Source of the DNA: Mermis nigrescens
Taxonomy: Eukaryota; Nematoda; Enoplea; Mermithida; Mermithidae
Direction: 5' to 3'
NCBI GenBank assembly: GCA_036768485.1
Contig: JAVLUZ010000504.1
Span: 62,001-126,000, forward strand
Length of the DNA: 64,000 bases
Below, in pieces: positions 1 to 10,625 of the stretch. The notes under the pieces were generated by a model that worked only from the letters and a program-made list of their open reading frames with translations, was not told the origin of the DNA and did not search any database. Each line of letters begins with the position of its first letter. Positions within the stretch are counted from its first letter, which is position 1. The translations under genes were made by a program, and so were the position numbers.

Positions 1-867
1 AACAACAAATGAAAAAATCGAGCACAATCCGACGTATCGTATAAATTCATTTTTTTGACAAACTGCATTTCGTTTGGAAAGTAAATGTACCATTCATGAC
101 TCCTTTAGGGAAAGATTTATGCTTTTCTAAGCCATTTAGATTTGCTGAGAGTATTAAAAAAACGCTCCTCAAGTCATCATCAAAATAAGGCGATTCATTC
201 AGATTCCTTCTGCTCCAGCGAACAGCTTTCTGCGACTAATCAGCCCTATCTTCTTGATTTAGCCATAAGAGTACGTTTTGGATCTCGTTATGATCTCATT
301 TATTCCCTTTTTTATATCTAACTTCAACTGTGACTTGATAATATGACGTACGTCTACGTTAGAAAAAGCCAGAATTTGTCTAAATTATCCGCTTTGTCCG
401 AATGCGCATCCTGGGACGCAAAAATAATTGCCCGATCTTTTTCTAGATATTCCGCGCATTCTCATACTCTTGTATAAGTAACCGATTTTCCGAGATTTCG
501 CTCTCTTGTTGTCTGACAAAGATCGATATACATACGTCTCCGGTTACTATTTCACGTGATATCTCATACTTCTTATGTCATTTGCGCATGATCTAATTGC
601 CATCGCGAGCGAAATTTTGATACGCAAACAAAGTTCCCTTTCCAGACTGATGATCGTTCAAAGAATTTCAAAGAAAATTCAGTTTTTACTAAAAATTTAT
701 CACAGTTTCTCCTTTTAACCGACTATTCGCGTACCGAATATCTGTATGTGAAGCAATAAGGTCTTCTAATGTGCGGCTACGAAGCAGAAAGTTTGCGGAA
801 GTACATAAAAATTTGCTAGAAAAGTTTTTCGTTCCTGAACTCGCCCTATCATTGACTTCTCGAGCCC

Positions 868-870
<3 letters not shown>
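1..870. other. No gene recognised
   Basis: Both strands were read for coding similarity and repeat structure and nothing was recognised. The sequence is mixed AT-rich DNA that ends at the TG microsatellite. Confidence 0.5.

Positions 871-876
<6 letters not shown>

Positions 877-949
<73 letters not shown>
877..949. repeat. (TG)n microsatellite
   Basis: An uninterrupted run of about 36 TG dinucleotides. The long His-Thr and Cys-Val open frames across it are products of the repeat, not genes. Confidence 0.98.
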
Positions 950-950
<1 letters not shown>

Positions 951-1130
951 GTGATAATGCAAATTTTCATCTGACAAAATGCAATTATTACGTCACGAAG
1001 TAGGTACACTTTCCACATAGGATACTCGTTATCACTAATGACATTTAGACGAAATCTGATTCCAAGTAATAAAGCTTAAGGTTTGAATTTATTTTGCGCG
1101 TTTGTCATTCGGCAAAATTTGTGTAGTCTC

Positions 1131-1345
1131 AACACTACCACCGTCCCAACATTGCCACCGCAAGTTCCAACATTGCCACCACGAGTCTCATTATTGCCAT
1201 CGCGAGTGCCAACACTGCCACCGTCCCAACATTTCCATCTGTACCAACACTGCCACCGCGAATCCCAACATTGCCACCACGAGTCCTAACATTGCCACCA
1301 TCCCAGAAGTACCACCCTGAGCCCAAACATTGCCGCCGTGAGTTC
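1131..1345. repeat. Degenerate minisatellite, CCAACATTGCCACC type
   Basis: About ten degenerate copies of a unit close to 20 bp, built on the core CCAACATTGCCACC followed by a variable CGAGT-like spacer. The same unit appears in reverse complement at 1880-2036, so the two arrays form an inverted pair around roughly 530 bp. Confidence 0.85.
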
Positions 1346-1762
1346 CAACCTTCACATAGCGAGTCACACATGGATGTTGTCGTGAGGGAAGGGGCTTGAA
1401 CTCCCTTGAAATTCAAACCCACAGAATTCGGCAGACCTCCCAGAATTGTATTTTCGGCTTTTTTCTCAATGTGTGCCCCATCAGATCCTCTCCCAGAATT
1501 TAGTTGCGCCCATTTGTTCATATTCATAAACTAAATGGCGATGCACATATAATATAAAAGCAGTAGGTATCTAATTATTATAGATAATGGTTGGGGTCGC
1601 CAGGGAGGGGTAAAATCAAGAAATGGTGAGAGGCTTATTCCTAAATTTTTTTGTTTAGTAATTCTATGTTGCATTTATGATGTATTGTCATGTCGAAGTT
1701 GTCAAGAACACTATTTTGTTTCTAAAGTACTCTTCAATACCTAACTTCAAACTTCTCAATGG

Positions 1763-1798
1763 AGATAATATCCTCTCGGTAGATAATATCCTCTCGGT
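1763..1798. repeat. 18-bp direct duplication
   Basis: The 18-mer AGATAATATCCTCTCGGT occurs twice back to back. It lies between the two inverted minisatellite arrays. Confidence 0.9.
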
Positions 1799-1879
1799 AG
1801 TAATAATACCTTAAGGGGATTTAAACCCCGTCCCACAACAACGTCTGTGTGTGAATCGCTGTGTAAGTGTGCGAGGCAA

Positions 1880-2036
1880 TGTTAGGACTCGTGGTAGCAA
1901 TATTAGGATTCACGGTGGCAATGTTGGGACGGTGGTAGTGTTGGAACTCGTGGTGGCAATGTTGGGACCCGCGATGGCAATGTGGGGACTGTTGGCAATG
2001 TTGGGACTTTGGCAGCATTGGGACACGACCACACCT
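1880..2036. repeat. Minisatellite, inverted copy of the 1131 array
   Basis: Repeats of GGCAATGTTGGGACTCGTGG-like units, the reverse complement of the array at 1131-1345. It runs directly into a dispersed repeat rich in CCCCCCAGAA (about 2037-2290). Confidence 0.8.
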
Positions 2037-2720
2037 GGGCGTGGGGGGTTTGGGGGGTATGCACCCCCCAGAAACCAAAATACCCCCCAGAAATCAAAAC
2101 ACCCCCCTAGAATTCAATTTTTGAAAATTTTTTTCGTTTTTTTCGCAATTTTTTGATGCCAATGGATAGTGCTTGATGAGAAACATCGAAAAATGGTGTT
2201 TTATCGCCATACCACTATTTTTAAGGCCATTTTTGACCTTCAAAAAATCTTGCACCCCCCAGAATTTTCTTGCTGCCCACGTATGGACACGACCAAATAT
2301 TTAAAGTGCCTATTTAGCAAGTCATTACGTCGTGTTTTGTTGGCTGCCGCTTGTAAATGAATTTTTAAATCGCTTCCCTAAATATTCGCCTCGAAACCTG
2401 TCTTATGGATGCCTGTTGTCGCGGCGAATCGACTTTGTACGTATGAATTCGCCATTATTATTCTTAACTTTAAGACGCAAGCACTTTGACCTCAAAAACT
2501 TTTATAAATACTAAAATAGCGATAAAACTACGTTGTACCACAGTTTCTGGTCAATTTGTAGGATGTATGATAAAATGTTCAATTTTTTATTCATTTTTGG
2601 TTCTTCATTATACCTCATTTTATCCAGAAAAATTTTTCATTTTTCTATTCGGGGGTCTATGACCCCCAAACCGCCATATTCATGTCTGATGATATCCGTT
2701 TCACATAAGCTTGTGCCTTC

Positions 2721-3838
2721 GGTATTAGTACAATATGTCGCCACATGGTCAGAAAAATGCAAAAAAATTCCAGAAGTAAACAAAATATCTGATTAGGGTA
2801 AATTGAGATCGCTGATCACGAAAAAAATGTTTAGAAAGTCCGGGAATGACCGGTCACTTTCTATGAGTGACTATTGGTCAAATTAGTACAATATGTCACC
2901 ACATGGTCAGAAAATTGCAGAAGTAAACAAAATATCTGGTTAGGGTAAATCAAGGTTGCTGATCACGAAAAAAATGTTTAAAAAGTCCGGAGAGTGACCG
3001 GTCACTTTATACGAGTGACCATTGGTCAAATGAGATGGTCACACAGAAAATGCTGACAAGAACAATAATTCCTGGGTAAATCGAGGTTGCCGATCACGAA
3101 AAAAATGTTTAAAAAGTCCGGAGAGTGACCGGTCACTTTCTATGAGTGACCATTGATCAAATGAAATGGTCACACGAAGAATGCTGATTAAAAATAATAA
3201 TTCATAACATAAAGGGACCGGATTTGACCAAGGGTCACTTATATAAAGTGATCGGTTATTCTCCGGACATTTTAAACATTTTTTATGATCAGCAACCTCA
3301 ATTTACCCAAGAATTATTGTTTTTATCAGTATTTGTTTGTGTGACCATTTCACTTGACCAATGGTCACTCATAGAAAGTGACCGGTCATTCTCCGGACTT
3401 TCTAAACATTTTTTTCGTGTTCAGCCACCTCGATTTACCCTAATCATACATTTTGTCAACTGCTGGAAATTTTTTGCAATTTTCTGACCATGTCATGACA
3501 TATTGTACTACTTTGACCAATGGTCACTCATAGAAAGTGACCGGTCACTCCCCGGACTTTCTAAACATTTTTTTCGTGATCGGCGACCTCGATTTACCCT
3601 AATCATATGTTTTTTTTTACGTCTGGAAATTTTTTTTGCAATTTTCTGACCATGTGGCGACATATTGTACTAATTTGACCAATGGTCACTCATAGAAAGT
3701 GACCGGTCACTCCCCGGACTTTCTAAACATTTTTTTCGTGATCAGCGACCTCGATTTACCCTAATCAGATATTTTGTTTACTTCTGGAATTTTTTTTTGC
3801 ATTTTTCTGACCATGTGGCGACATATTGTACTAATACC
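2721..3838. mobile_element. Foldback element with tandem-repeat arms
   Basis: The element begins GGTATTAGTACAATATGTCG and ends with the exact reverse complement of that sequence. It is flanked on both sides by the 9-mer TGTGCCTTC (2712-2720 and 3839-3847), a perfect target-site duplication. The two arms are close to 500 bp. Each holds about three units of roughly 110-170 bp carrying GACCGGTCACTTTCTATGAG and TGACCATTGGTCA, and the orientation switches near 3205. No transposase frame is present, so it is non-autonomous. A 9-bp duplication with long arms suits Mutator-like elements or Drosophila FB-type foldback elements; the superfamily is inferred. Confidence 0.9.
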
Positions 3839-3847
3839 TGTGCCTTC

Positions 3848-4197
3848 TATTTGTGCTTTTTAAGCAGCGCATTAAATTATCCATAATCAATTGCTGTAAG
3901 CTTCCAATTATCTATCAGTAAAAAGTCTACAGAAAACAGCGGGTAATGTGAAACAAATATAACTTTGTTTTACATAATAGCTCCTGGTGTCACTTCCATC
4001 TTAAGGCAGAAGTTTTTTTATTTTTCACTTCACACAAATTTAAGCATAACTTTAAAACTGTCACCAGCAACTTGTGCGAAACAGACTGTAGTTGCGTTAG
4101 AAACGATCCGTTAGTATAACAGTGCACTTGGTTAAGCTGTTAGTAAAAATCTCAATTTTTAAGCCACAATGCACGCAGATGTGCTTTAGACGCAATA
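3848..4197. other. Upstream region of the TP53I11 homologue
   Basis: No coding signal. If the proposed ATG at 4198 is used, this stretch would carry the 5' untranslated region and promoter. No convincing TATA box or initiator could be assigned. The piece GCGAAACAGACTGTAG near 4077 resembles the end of the short MITE seen at 8592. Confidence 0.35.
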
Positions 4198-4238
4198 ATG
4201 CAAAATCTACGTAATTCACACAAAGAAGATAATTTCAA
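4198..4238 (+). CDS. TP53I11 homologue, proposed exon 1
   Basis: Proposed first coding exon: ATG at 4198, thirteen codons plus two bases, then donor AA|GTAGGT. The phase fits exon 2 exactly, giving Phe-Lys-Lys across the junction. This parallels the Lys-Lys found just before the conserved SDL block in vertebrate TP53I11. The exon is very short, so it rests on phase, donor quality and length rather than similarity. Confidence 0.55.
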
Positions 4239-4551
4239 GTAGGTACCTTATTTACTAAAACAGAATCATCAGCTTTTACTTAACATTTTGCATTATTTTA
4301 TCTAATAAAATCTTTTTATTCTCCTTGTGGAAGGAAGATACACTAATAATGATTGCCTTTTTACCTCAAGTATCTTCTTAGAGTCTTTCTAGAAGCTCAA
4401 AAATTCACTGTCTGTGACATTTATAAATCTGCCATGAATAGGCAAGGTCGAACACGAAGGGCCCTCTAAGTGAAAATATAAATATTGCGACCAAAACATT
4501 TTTTGTAATTTCTAATTTTAACTTAATTTTTTCTATCGTTTTGGGTTTCAG

Positions 4552-4651
4552 AAAGAACAGCAACTCCGACTTGCACAGCCGCTTAAAAACCAGAAAGGTC
4601 TTGGGCGTTGGAGAGATAGCAGACGACCGGAAGAACGTGTATAGATCAAAG
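4552..4651 (+). CDS. TP53I11 homologue, exon 2
   Basis: Acceptor TTTCAG|A, donor AAG|GTGACT. It encodes SDLHSRLKTRKVLGVG, the N-terminal signature of tumour protein p53-inducible protein 11 (vertebrate TDLVSRLKTRKILGVG), then an acidic stretch and YRSK. It enters in phase 2 and leaves in phase 0. Confidence 0.9.
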
Positions 4652-4832
4652 GTGACTCGCTTTGCGATTTAAAAATAATGAATTTCTATTCAATTGAAGA
4701 ATTTTGACACTCACAGGATTTGATTTCTTCCTTGATCGAGTTTCTTTCTACCTTTCAGGATCATTTTGTTTTTCCGCCATTCAAATAAGTGCGATTCAGG
4801 ATTTAATAAGTATCCTATTCTTCTTCCTACAG

Positions 4833-4940
4833 ATTAGTCAAATATTGGGCCACAGTGATCACTTATGGATGAAATTACCAGTTGGATTACATTTTTGGTG
4901 CATTCTGAATGTAGTCTACTTTGCCGGATACGGGTTAACA
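4833..4940 (+). CDS. TP53I11 homologue, exon 3
   Basis: Acceptor CTACAG|ATT, donor ACA|GTGAGT; 36 codons, phase 0 to 0. It begins ISQILG, matching ISQVLG in vertebrates. It continues into LPVGLHFW and the first membrane segment, around WCILNVVYFAGYGLT. A dispersed repeat starts a few bases after the donor. Confidence 0.88.
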
Positions 4941-4946
4941 GTGAGT

Positions 4947-5240
4947 CAGAACCATAGATGCACAGCATGGTCGGTCTGGGGGTCAACCGGTCTGGGAGAT
5001 GAAATGTTGAATCTTACGACTGAAATGATGTTAAAAATGGTATAAATGCTAAAAGAGCATTAGATAAATGTTAATCTACAGTTTTTGGTCAATTTAAAGC
5101 ATTTTTGAAATAAAACTTTGATTTGAATCGGTTTTTAGCCTTTATTTCGCCTAAATTTTTCTAAGAAAATTTTGCGTATTTTCATTTTATGATCTAAAAG
5201 ACCTATTAAACCCCCACGAACTTGTCCGACCAGAACTATT
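4947..5240 (+). repeat. Dispersed repeat, TAGATGCACAGCATGG family
   Basis: An intronic repeat that begins TAGATGCACAGCATGGTCGG followed by CTGGGGG. Related sequence is seen near 2340-2690, 43613-43660, 52366-52420, 55648-55890 and 59745-60010. These share the internal block TTTTTGGTCAATTTAAAGCA and a T-rich tail before GGGGGTC. It has no coding capacity. Confidence 0.7.
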
Positions 5241-5632
5241 TATACATACGTAGAAATGCTTGCAAATATGCATACCGTATTACGTATTACTGTGTCAACA
5301 GCCTCTCGGCGTCACATTTTGTATTTTATAAATTGTCGTGAATCAATTTGCGTTTTCAAAATGATACCATTTTTTCCTTCAATTAACTAATTGCGGACAT
5401 GGTATTAGTGTTGTTTCACTTATAAGTGCGGGTGTAATTTTTTAAAATTTGGTTCAATGCACTTATGTACTTTGATCCTGTAATTTGAATTCTTCACTTT
5501 TTCTCAGTTCTCCGACTTTCCAGATTCCCCGACCTTCACGAGTGCCTTGAACTTTTCCATTTTTACTGCAATTCAGAAGTAGCATTAATTAATTTTGGCT
5601 TGATTTATAGTTATTTTTTCTCATTTCTGCAG

Positions 5633-5723
5633 TGCTTGATATTTCCTGGATTTGCATCATGGCTTGACGGCATCGCAATTACAGAAACGCAATCAACTCG
5701 GCTGCATGGATGTTTGCTCATAG
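5633..5723 (+). CDS. TP53I11 homologue, exon 4
   Basis: Acceptor TTCTGCAG|TGC, donor ATAG|GTAAAA; 30 codons plus one base. It encodes CLIFPGFASWLDGI and TRLHGCLLI. These align with the vertebrate ALAFPDQLYDAVFDG and IRLYGGALL segments between the first two membrane helices. Confidence 0.88.
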
Positions 5724-6237
5724 GTAAAAAAGATTTGCATAACAATTACTATTCTTGTATAATAAGATACATAATATTATTCACTGAAGGAAAGCTTATA
5801 CCATTCGCTGATTAGAATTTGATTAGCGTAGATAGTTATTTACTGAAAACGAATATGTAAACGTGCACCTATGCATGCTTCATTTTAGGCAAATTAATGT
5901 AATTATAATACAAAAACTGCGAAAATGGCTTTTCAAAATTACAATCGATGTTCTAAACTAATTCTAAATTTGTTTTCCATTCTATAGCATGCGTACTACC
6001 GCTCCGTATGCAAATGTGCCTTCATAATGACTCATGAAAATTTGAATGAGCCATCTGCCTGAGGAGATAAACCTAAAAATTGAGCCCAATTTACTTAGGC
6101 AGTCGAAGTGTATATGACATTGAAAGTGTTCTTAAATGCAAGTAATCAGTCTTATGCGTGAAACAATCAAATCTTAAAACTGCTGCAATACTTTTTGTAA
6201 AGAAATTTAGAAAGTTGTGTACGTTTAACCATTTCAG

Positions 6238-6339
6238 GTTACGCTGTTCTGTACAATCACTTGATCTCAACTGGGCAAAGGTCGTGCGTATGCTTGAGTT
6301 TGAAAAGTGCTGTACTGATTTTTATTCTACAAATCGCAG
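6238..6339 (+). CDS. TP53I11 homologue, exon 5
   Basis: Acceptor TTTCAG|GT, donor GCAG|GTTAGT; phase 1 in and out. It encodes GYAVLYNHLISTGQRS followed by a hydrophobic helix, SLKSAVLIFILQIA. A second frame is also open here. The chosen frame is fixed by the phases of both neighbouring exons and by its membrane character. Confidence 0.82.
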
Positions 6340-6525
6340 GTTAGTTAGTGATATGAGCGAATAGTAAAAATAAAAAGCTTCTAAATGTAAATGTAGGTTT
6401 AATCTGCTTATGATCCCAAGAGCAGCCATTTGTTTTTTAAATTAATCCATTACGGGCAATATAATACCTACATAGAAGAACTTAGTTAGAACTTAGTTAT
6501 GTTTCACAAATATGTTGATCGTACA

Positions 6526-7093
6526 CAGTAGCGGATCTAGGATTTTCGTAAACTATTCAAAAAACTAAATCGGAAATGGGTTCAAAAATTTATCCTTCAC
6601 TTGCGGAATAGCGTTTTTCGGCGTTTTGTTGTCTACTTTTATTTAAAATAGCTTTTTAGCGCAGAATTTTCTCGAAAATTTTCAACTTCGACAATTTTGT
6701 GCGAAATTTCGTTAAATTCCTTTGACTTAGCGAAAATCCGGAGAGAGCGCCGTGAAGTATGTGCAATTGATATGGAAGGACGTATAAGAGCTTAATCTAC
6801 TGCTCGATTTCTTGTAATTGCAGCATTTTATGCGGAGCGTTGAAAATCTTAAAAATTTTTGCTTGAAAATAGAAGAAAAGTATGCCGAAATAGCTGTTTA
6901 AGCTCTTGAAATCGTTTTAAATAAGTATTCCTTGAACAGAAATATGGCTTCCTGGTCACCTAGAAAGTAAAACTGTCATTAACAGCAAAAAATTTCAGGA
7001 ATTATGATCAACGACGGCAAAAATTGCAAATTTTATAACTATCTATTTTTTATCTCGCCAAATCGCCTCCCTACTCTCTTTAAATCCACCCCT
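6526..7093. mobile_element. Non-autonomous element, CAGTGGCGGATCTAGG family
   Basis: An intronic repeat between the last two TP53I11 exons. It starts CAGTAGCGGATCTAGG and ends AAATCCACCCCTG, the inverted-terminus pattern of the hAT-like MITE family defined at 26928. Its flanking 8-mers no longer match, so it is an old copy. Related copies lie at about 13878-14115, 42707-43360 and 61868-62941. Confidence 0.6.
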
Positions 7094-7312
7094 GTTTGTA
7101 CGTGTCATATCTGAATCGTTTCATTGTAGAACCTTTTTAATAAATGCTATCGCAAAAATAATGATTTAGGAACACCTACGACTTTTAAAAAATATGAACA
7201 TATGAAACAATCGATGCCTCCAGTCAGAAAAACGTACGATTGAAGTCGTTGCTGTTTTTCGACATCTATTTTTTAATATTTTTTGTATATAGATTTCATG
7301 TGTATGTTTTAG

Positions 7313-7599
7313 TGCGCCTCATCGAAACTTTGTTCACAAAACACGTTATTTTCCAAGTGGCATTATGTAGCGGAAATGCAGCATTTCATTACATAATTAA
7401 TCCAAGCAAACTATTCACGTGGAATTTCTTGCAAAGCTTATTGACGTCAATTGGTGTTAACAGCGATGCTAGAGACTCTACTTCTGACAGCAACTCACAA
7501 AACGCTCCGGTATTCGAGCTACCAAGAACGAAGAGTCAGAATCATTTGGCTGGAGGTCAAACGGATGAAAATTTTCAGGCTAGGCCGAAACTAGATTGA
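7313..7599 (+). CDS. TP53I11 homologue, terminal exon
   Basis: Acceptor GTTTTAG|TG restores the frame (Val) and the exon runs to TGA at 7597-7599. It encodes the last helical region (VRLIETLFTKHVIFQVALC, then FHYIINP) and a hydrophilic tail of about 60 residues rich in Ser, Asn and Asp. The six exons total 729 nt, or 242 residues. Vertebrate TP53I11 is about 190 residues and the extra length is in this tail. Family members are multi-pass membrane proteins of poorly defined function, described in mammals as p53-induced and linked to adhesion and migration. Confidence 0.8.
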
Positions 7600-8196
7600 A
7601 AGACTAAGTAGGGAAAACATCATTTATCTAAAATATAATTTATTTAGAAGTAATTATTTGCTCATTTATTTTTTGCCTACATATTTTTTTAATAACGATT
7701 TTTTTTAGAACTCTTAATTTTGATGAGCAGACCGTCACAGCATAGGCAGGGGTGAGAGGAAATATTACCTCTTCCTCAGATTTTAGAAAATCGGGTACTG
7801 TCAGGCGATTATGGTGACTTATGAGTAGCTGGTGGGATAATTTTGATTTTATTGTGGAAAATGCAGCTCATTTGACAAAAAGCTCAGTCAAACTTTTCAG
7901 CTTACTGCGGAAGTATTAATTTTTCCATAGTCGTACACTTTTTTGTCAATTGTTCGTCTTATAATAATGAATTCCCAAGCTTTCCACTTGCGTTTACAAA
8001 GTCAACAAACTCCAAACTGCTGTTTGCATGAAAAGTAAAGCGACAGAATTGATATCTAACAGTAGGTATATCAAGTTATATCACAAGTTTCCCTCCGTCA
8101 AGCGGTGAGTCTGCACTGCATCAAACTTCTATCACGTTTGTGGTAGTAGAATTGCTCTGTAATGAATGAAATAAACAATAAAGGGAGAATGATTTA
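7600..8196. other. 3' flank of TP53I11
   Basis: No gene recognised. It probably includes the 3' untranslated region, with AT-rich stretches around 7640-7700; no single polyadenylation signal could be chosen with confidence. Confidence 0.35.
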
Positions 8197-9158
8197 CTAG
8201 TAAAGAAAAATGCTTCTTTGGAACAAAGAAGACGAATATACTTGGTATTACGGATTATTAATTATGTTAAAGGAGGGGATCAGGAAAAAGCTCCTATGAT
8301 TATGCCTAAAGTCGCAAAACATATTAAAAATCAGACTTTCTTCGAGCAACGCAAAAAATCGTAGTATATTCTGCAGCCTGCAGATTGAAATAAACTTTTG
8401 CACCAAAAAAACGATTGAAAAAGCAACAAGTTAGCTATGCAGTAGCTATGGGAAATTAGATGGACTAAACTAGAAGAGACTATGCAAGTCAATTGGATGA
8501 GAAAGCAAACATCGACGCTTTCAAGACAATCGAAGAAATTGTTGGTTTTAAGCAGTAGGGATCGCTCGAGCTTACGTGAAACAGACTACATGTACCTACC
8601 TATAGTCTGTTTCACATAACTTCCTGCATAAATGTTAAAACCATCTCAGACAATAAGCTGACAGATTGCGCTTATAGCATTGATATGATATATAATTATC
8701 GTAAACCTGGGCTTACTGTCGATGAAAATTCTTAAAATTCATGCACGGATTTATGTGAAACAGACTATAGGTAGGTACGCTTGCATGCCCACAACGATTG
8801 TGTGCACTAATCAATTGACGTCAGGTTTGCTTGCTATAATGCTCATGATAACAAAATAAAACACCTTTACAATGGCAGTTAGTTTTCTATCAATCACGAT
8901 GCGAAGCAAGTCGGCATTGCAACTTGCAAGCAATTAACAAAAAGTATACATTTTAGATCATGTTTATACACTAGGCCGCAGAATAATATACTTCGATTTT
9001 TTGCGTTGCTTAGAGAAAGTCTAATTTTTAATAGGTTTTGCGACTTTAGGCATATACATAGGAGCTTTTTCCTAGTCCCCTCCTTTTACATCCTTAATAA
9101 TCCGTAATCCCAGGTATATTCGTCTTTTTTGTTCCATCGAAGCATTTTACTTTGCTAG
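8197..9158. mobile_element. Long-TIR element with TA target site, copy 1
   Basis: It starts CTAGTAAAGAAAAATGCTTC and ends in the matching inverted sequence, with TA on both sides (8195-8196 and 9159-9160). The inverted arms are about 190 bp and share long stretches such as CGAATATACTTGG and AGGAGGGG. A second element is nested at 8592-8778. Sister copies are at 37960 and 59522. There is no transposase; the TA target suggests Tc1/mariner-like mobilisation. Confidence 0.82.
8592..8778. mobile_element. 187-bp MITE with 28-bp perfect TIR
   Basis: The inverted termini GTACCTACCTATAGTCTGTT plus eight more bases match perfectly at both ends. It lies inside the long-TIR element at 8197. A diverged relative lies at about 10930-11115, and single ends are recognisable near 4077 and 55366. 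Confidence 0.85.
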
Positions 9159-9189
9159 TACCCTACTTTTAATTAGCTTGATTTGAGTA

Positions 9190-10625
9190 AATCAGTCAGA
9201 TTCGTAATCCTGACGTTACATGGAGCATTTAAAAAGTTCAGCTTCTGCAACTAAAGTTAATTTTCGGTGTAAACTTTACACAACTACTGGGTGTAAAGAA
9301 AACATACAGTCAGATTCATAATCCTGACCTTACGGAACGTATTTTGAAAAAAATTTACGTTTACGCTCTGGAAGTAAAGTAAATTTGTAGTGTAAACCTT
9401 TCACATTAACAATAAATGAATAGTGCAAACTTTGCAAAACTACTGGGTGTAGAAAAAACTAACAGTCAGATTCGTAATTCTGACGTTACGTAGAAATCTT
9501 GAAAAATCAGCTTCCGCAGGAGTCTAGAACTAAAGTTAATTTGCAGTGCAAACTTTACACAATCACCGAGTGTAAAGAAGATTTTCGTCGGATTCGTAAT
9601 TCTGATATTACTCTGATATTACGATCAAGCATTTAGTAAAAAAAATTAAATCTCCTTAATAGCCTGAAGACAAATAAGCATTAGATGTAAAGCACTTTAC
9701 ACCACTGTTTAATGTAAACAAACGCACCCAACTGGCGTATCACGTTTGATTTCTGGTAAATTCTTAGACTTGAGATCATGTCCAGAATCATAACCGGAGA
9801 AGTTGGCGGACAAAAACCTATCAAATACGTCTTTTTTCACTCCAAAGTTGTAACTTTACACATCCAAAAATAACAGAATTGAGTGTACAGAAACGCGGCC
9901 AAGTGCGATGTGTAACCATTGACATGTACCTTATTTTTAAGATAGTTCGTTCCATTCAATTCCTAACCGACAGACAAAAATAGGCAAGAACGCATTTTTT
10001 CCTAGAGTTTAAACTTTATATCATAAGAAATAACTCTGCGTTTTGAGTTTTAAGAAACTCACTCAAATGCGATGTATAAGCCTTGAGACGTATTTTGTTT
10101 TTATACTACTTCGCACTTTCTGATTTATAACCAGCGCGGTTGACACACTGAAAGAAGGTGAAAACGTGTTTTTTGCGTCCACATCCAGAGTATAAAGTTT
10201 AAACCGCTAGAACTAATTTCGTGTTAATCTTACATGAACGCGGTCAATTTCATCGTGTAGCCCTTGAACCTTAGTACTTTTCCATAAATAGGCTTTTTGA
10301 AGACTCTTTTACGAAAAGTTTGGCAGACATAAATAAGTTGAAAATTCGACCAATATGTGTTTTCACTCCCAGATTTTCGCACTCTTCACATTCCTCCTCA
10401 AGAAGTAAAGCGAAATTCAAAAAACAGAAAATATATATCTAGAGCATTTTATCCTCTACAATTCCATACCATTAAATTAAATGAGGCATTTACAGACAGT
10501 TGTGCACATGCTGCAGATAAAAGCCACCGAAATTCGCTATATGTTATAACGTTACGCCAAAACTTTACACGCTCATTACAAACCCGGTATTAAGTGTAAA
10601 CAAAAAAGCCACAACGACTCTTTTA
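9190..10625. repeat. GTGTAAAG-type tandem and dispersed repeat
   Basis: Successive diverged units of about 120-150 bp contain CAGTCAGATTCGTAATCCTG, GGAACTAAAGTTAATTTTCA-like and GTGTAAACTTTACAC motifs. The last is an almost perfect palindrome. Further blocks are at 36460-37060, 60640-61400 and 63664-64000. No coding signal. Confidence 0.75.

Noticed and set aside
689..1018. His-Thr and Cys-Val repeat open frames
   Set aside because: They are translations of the TG microsatellite.
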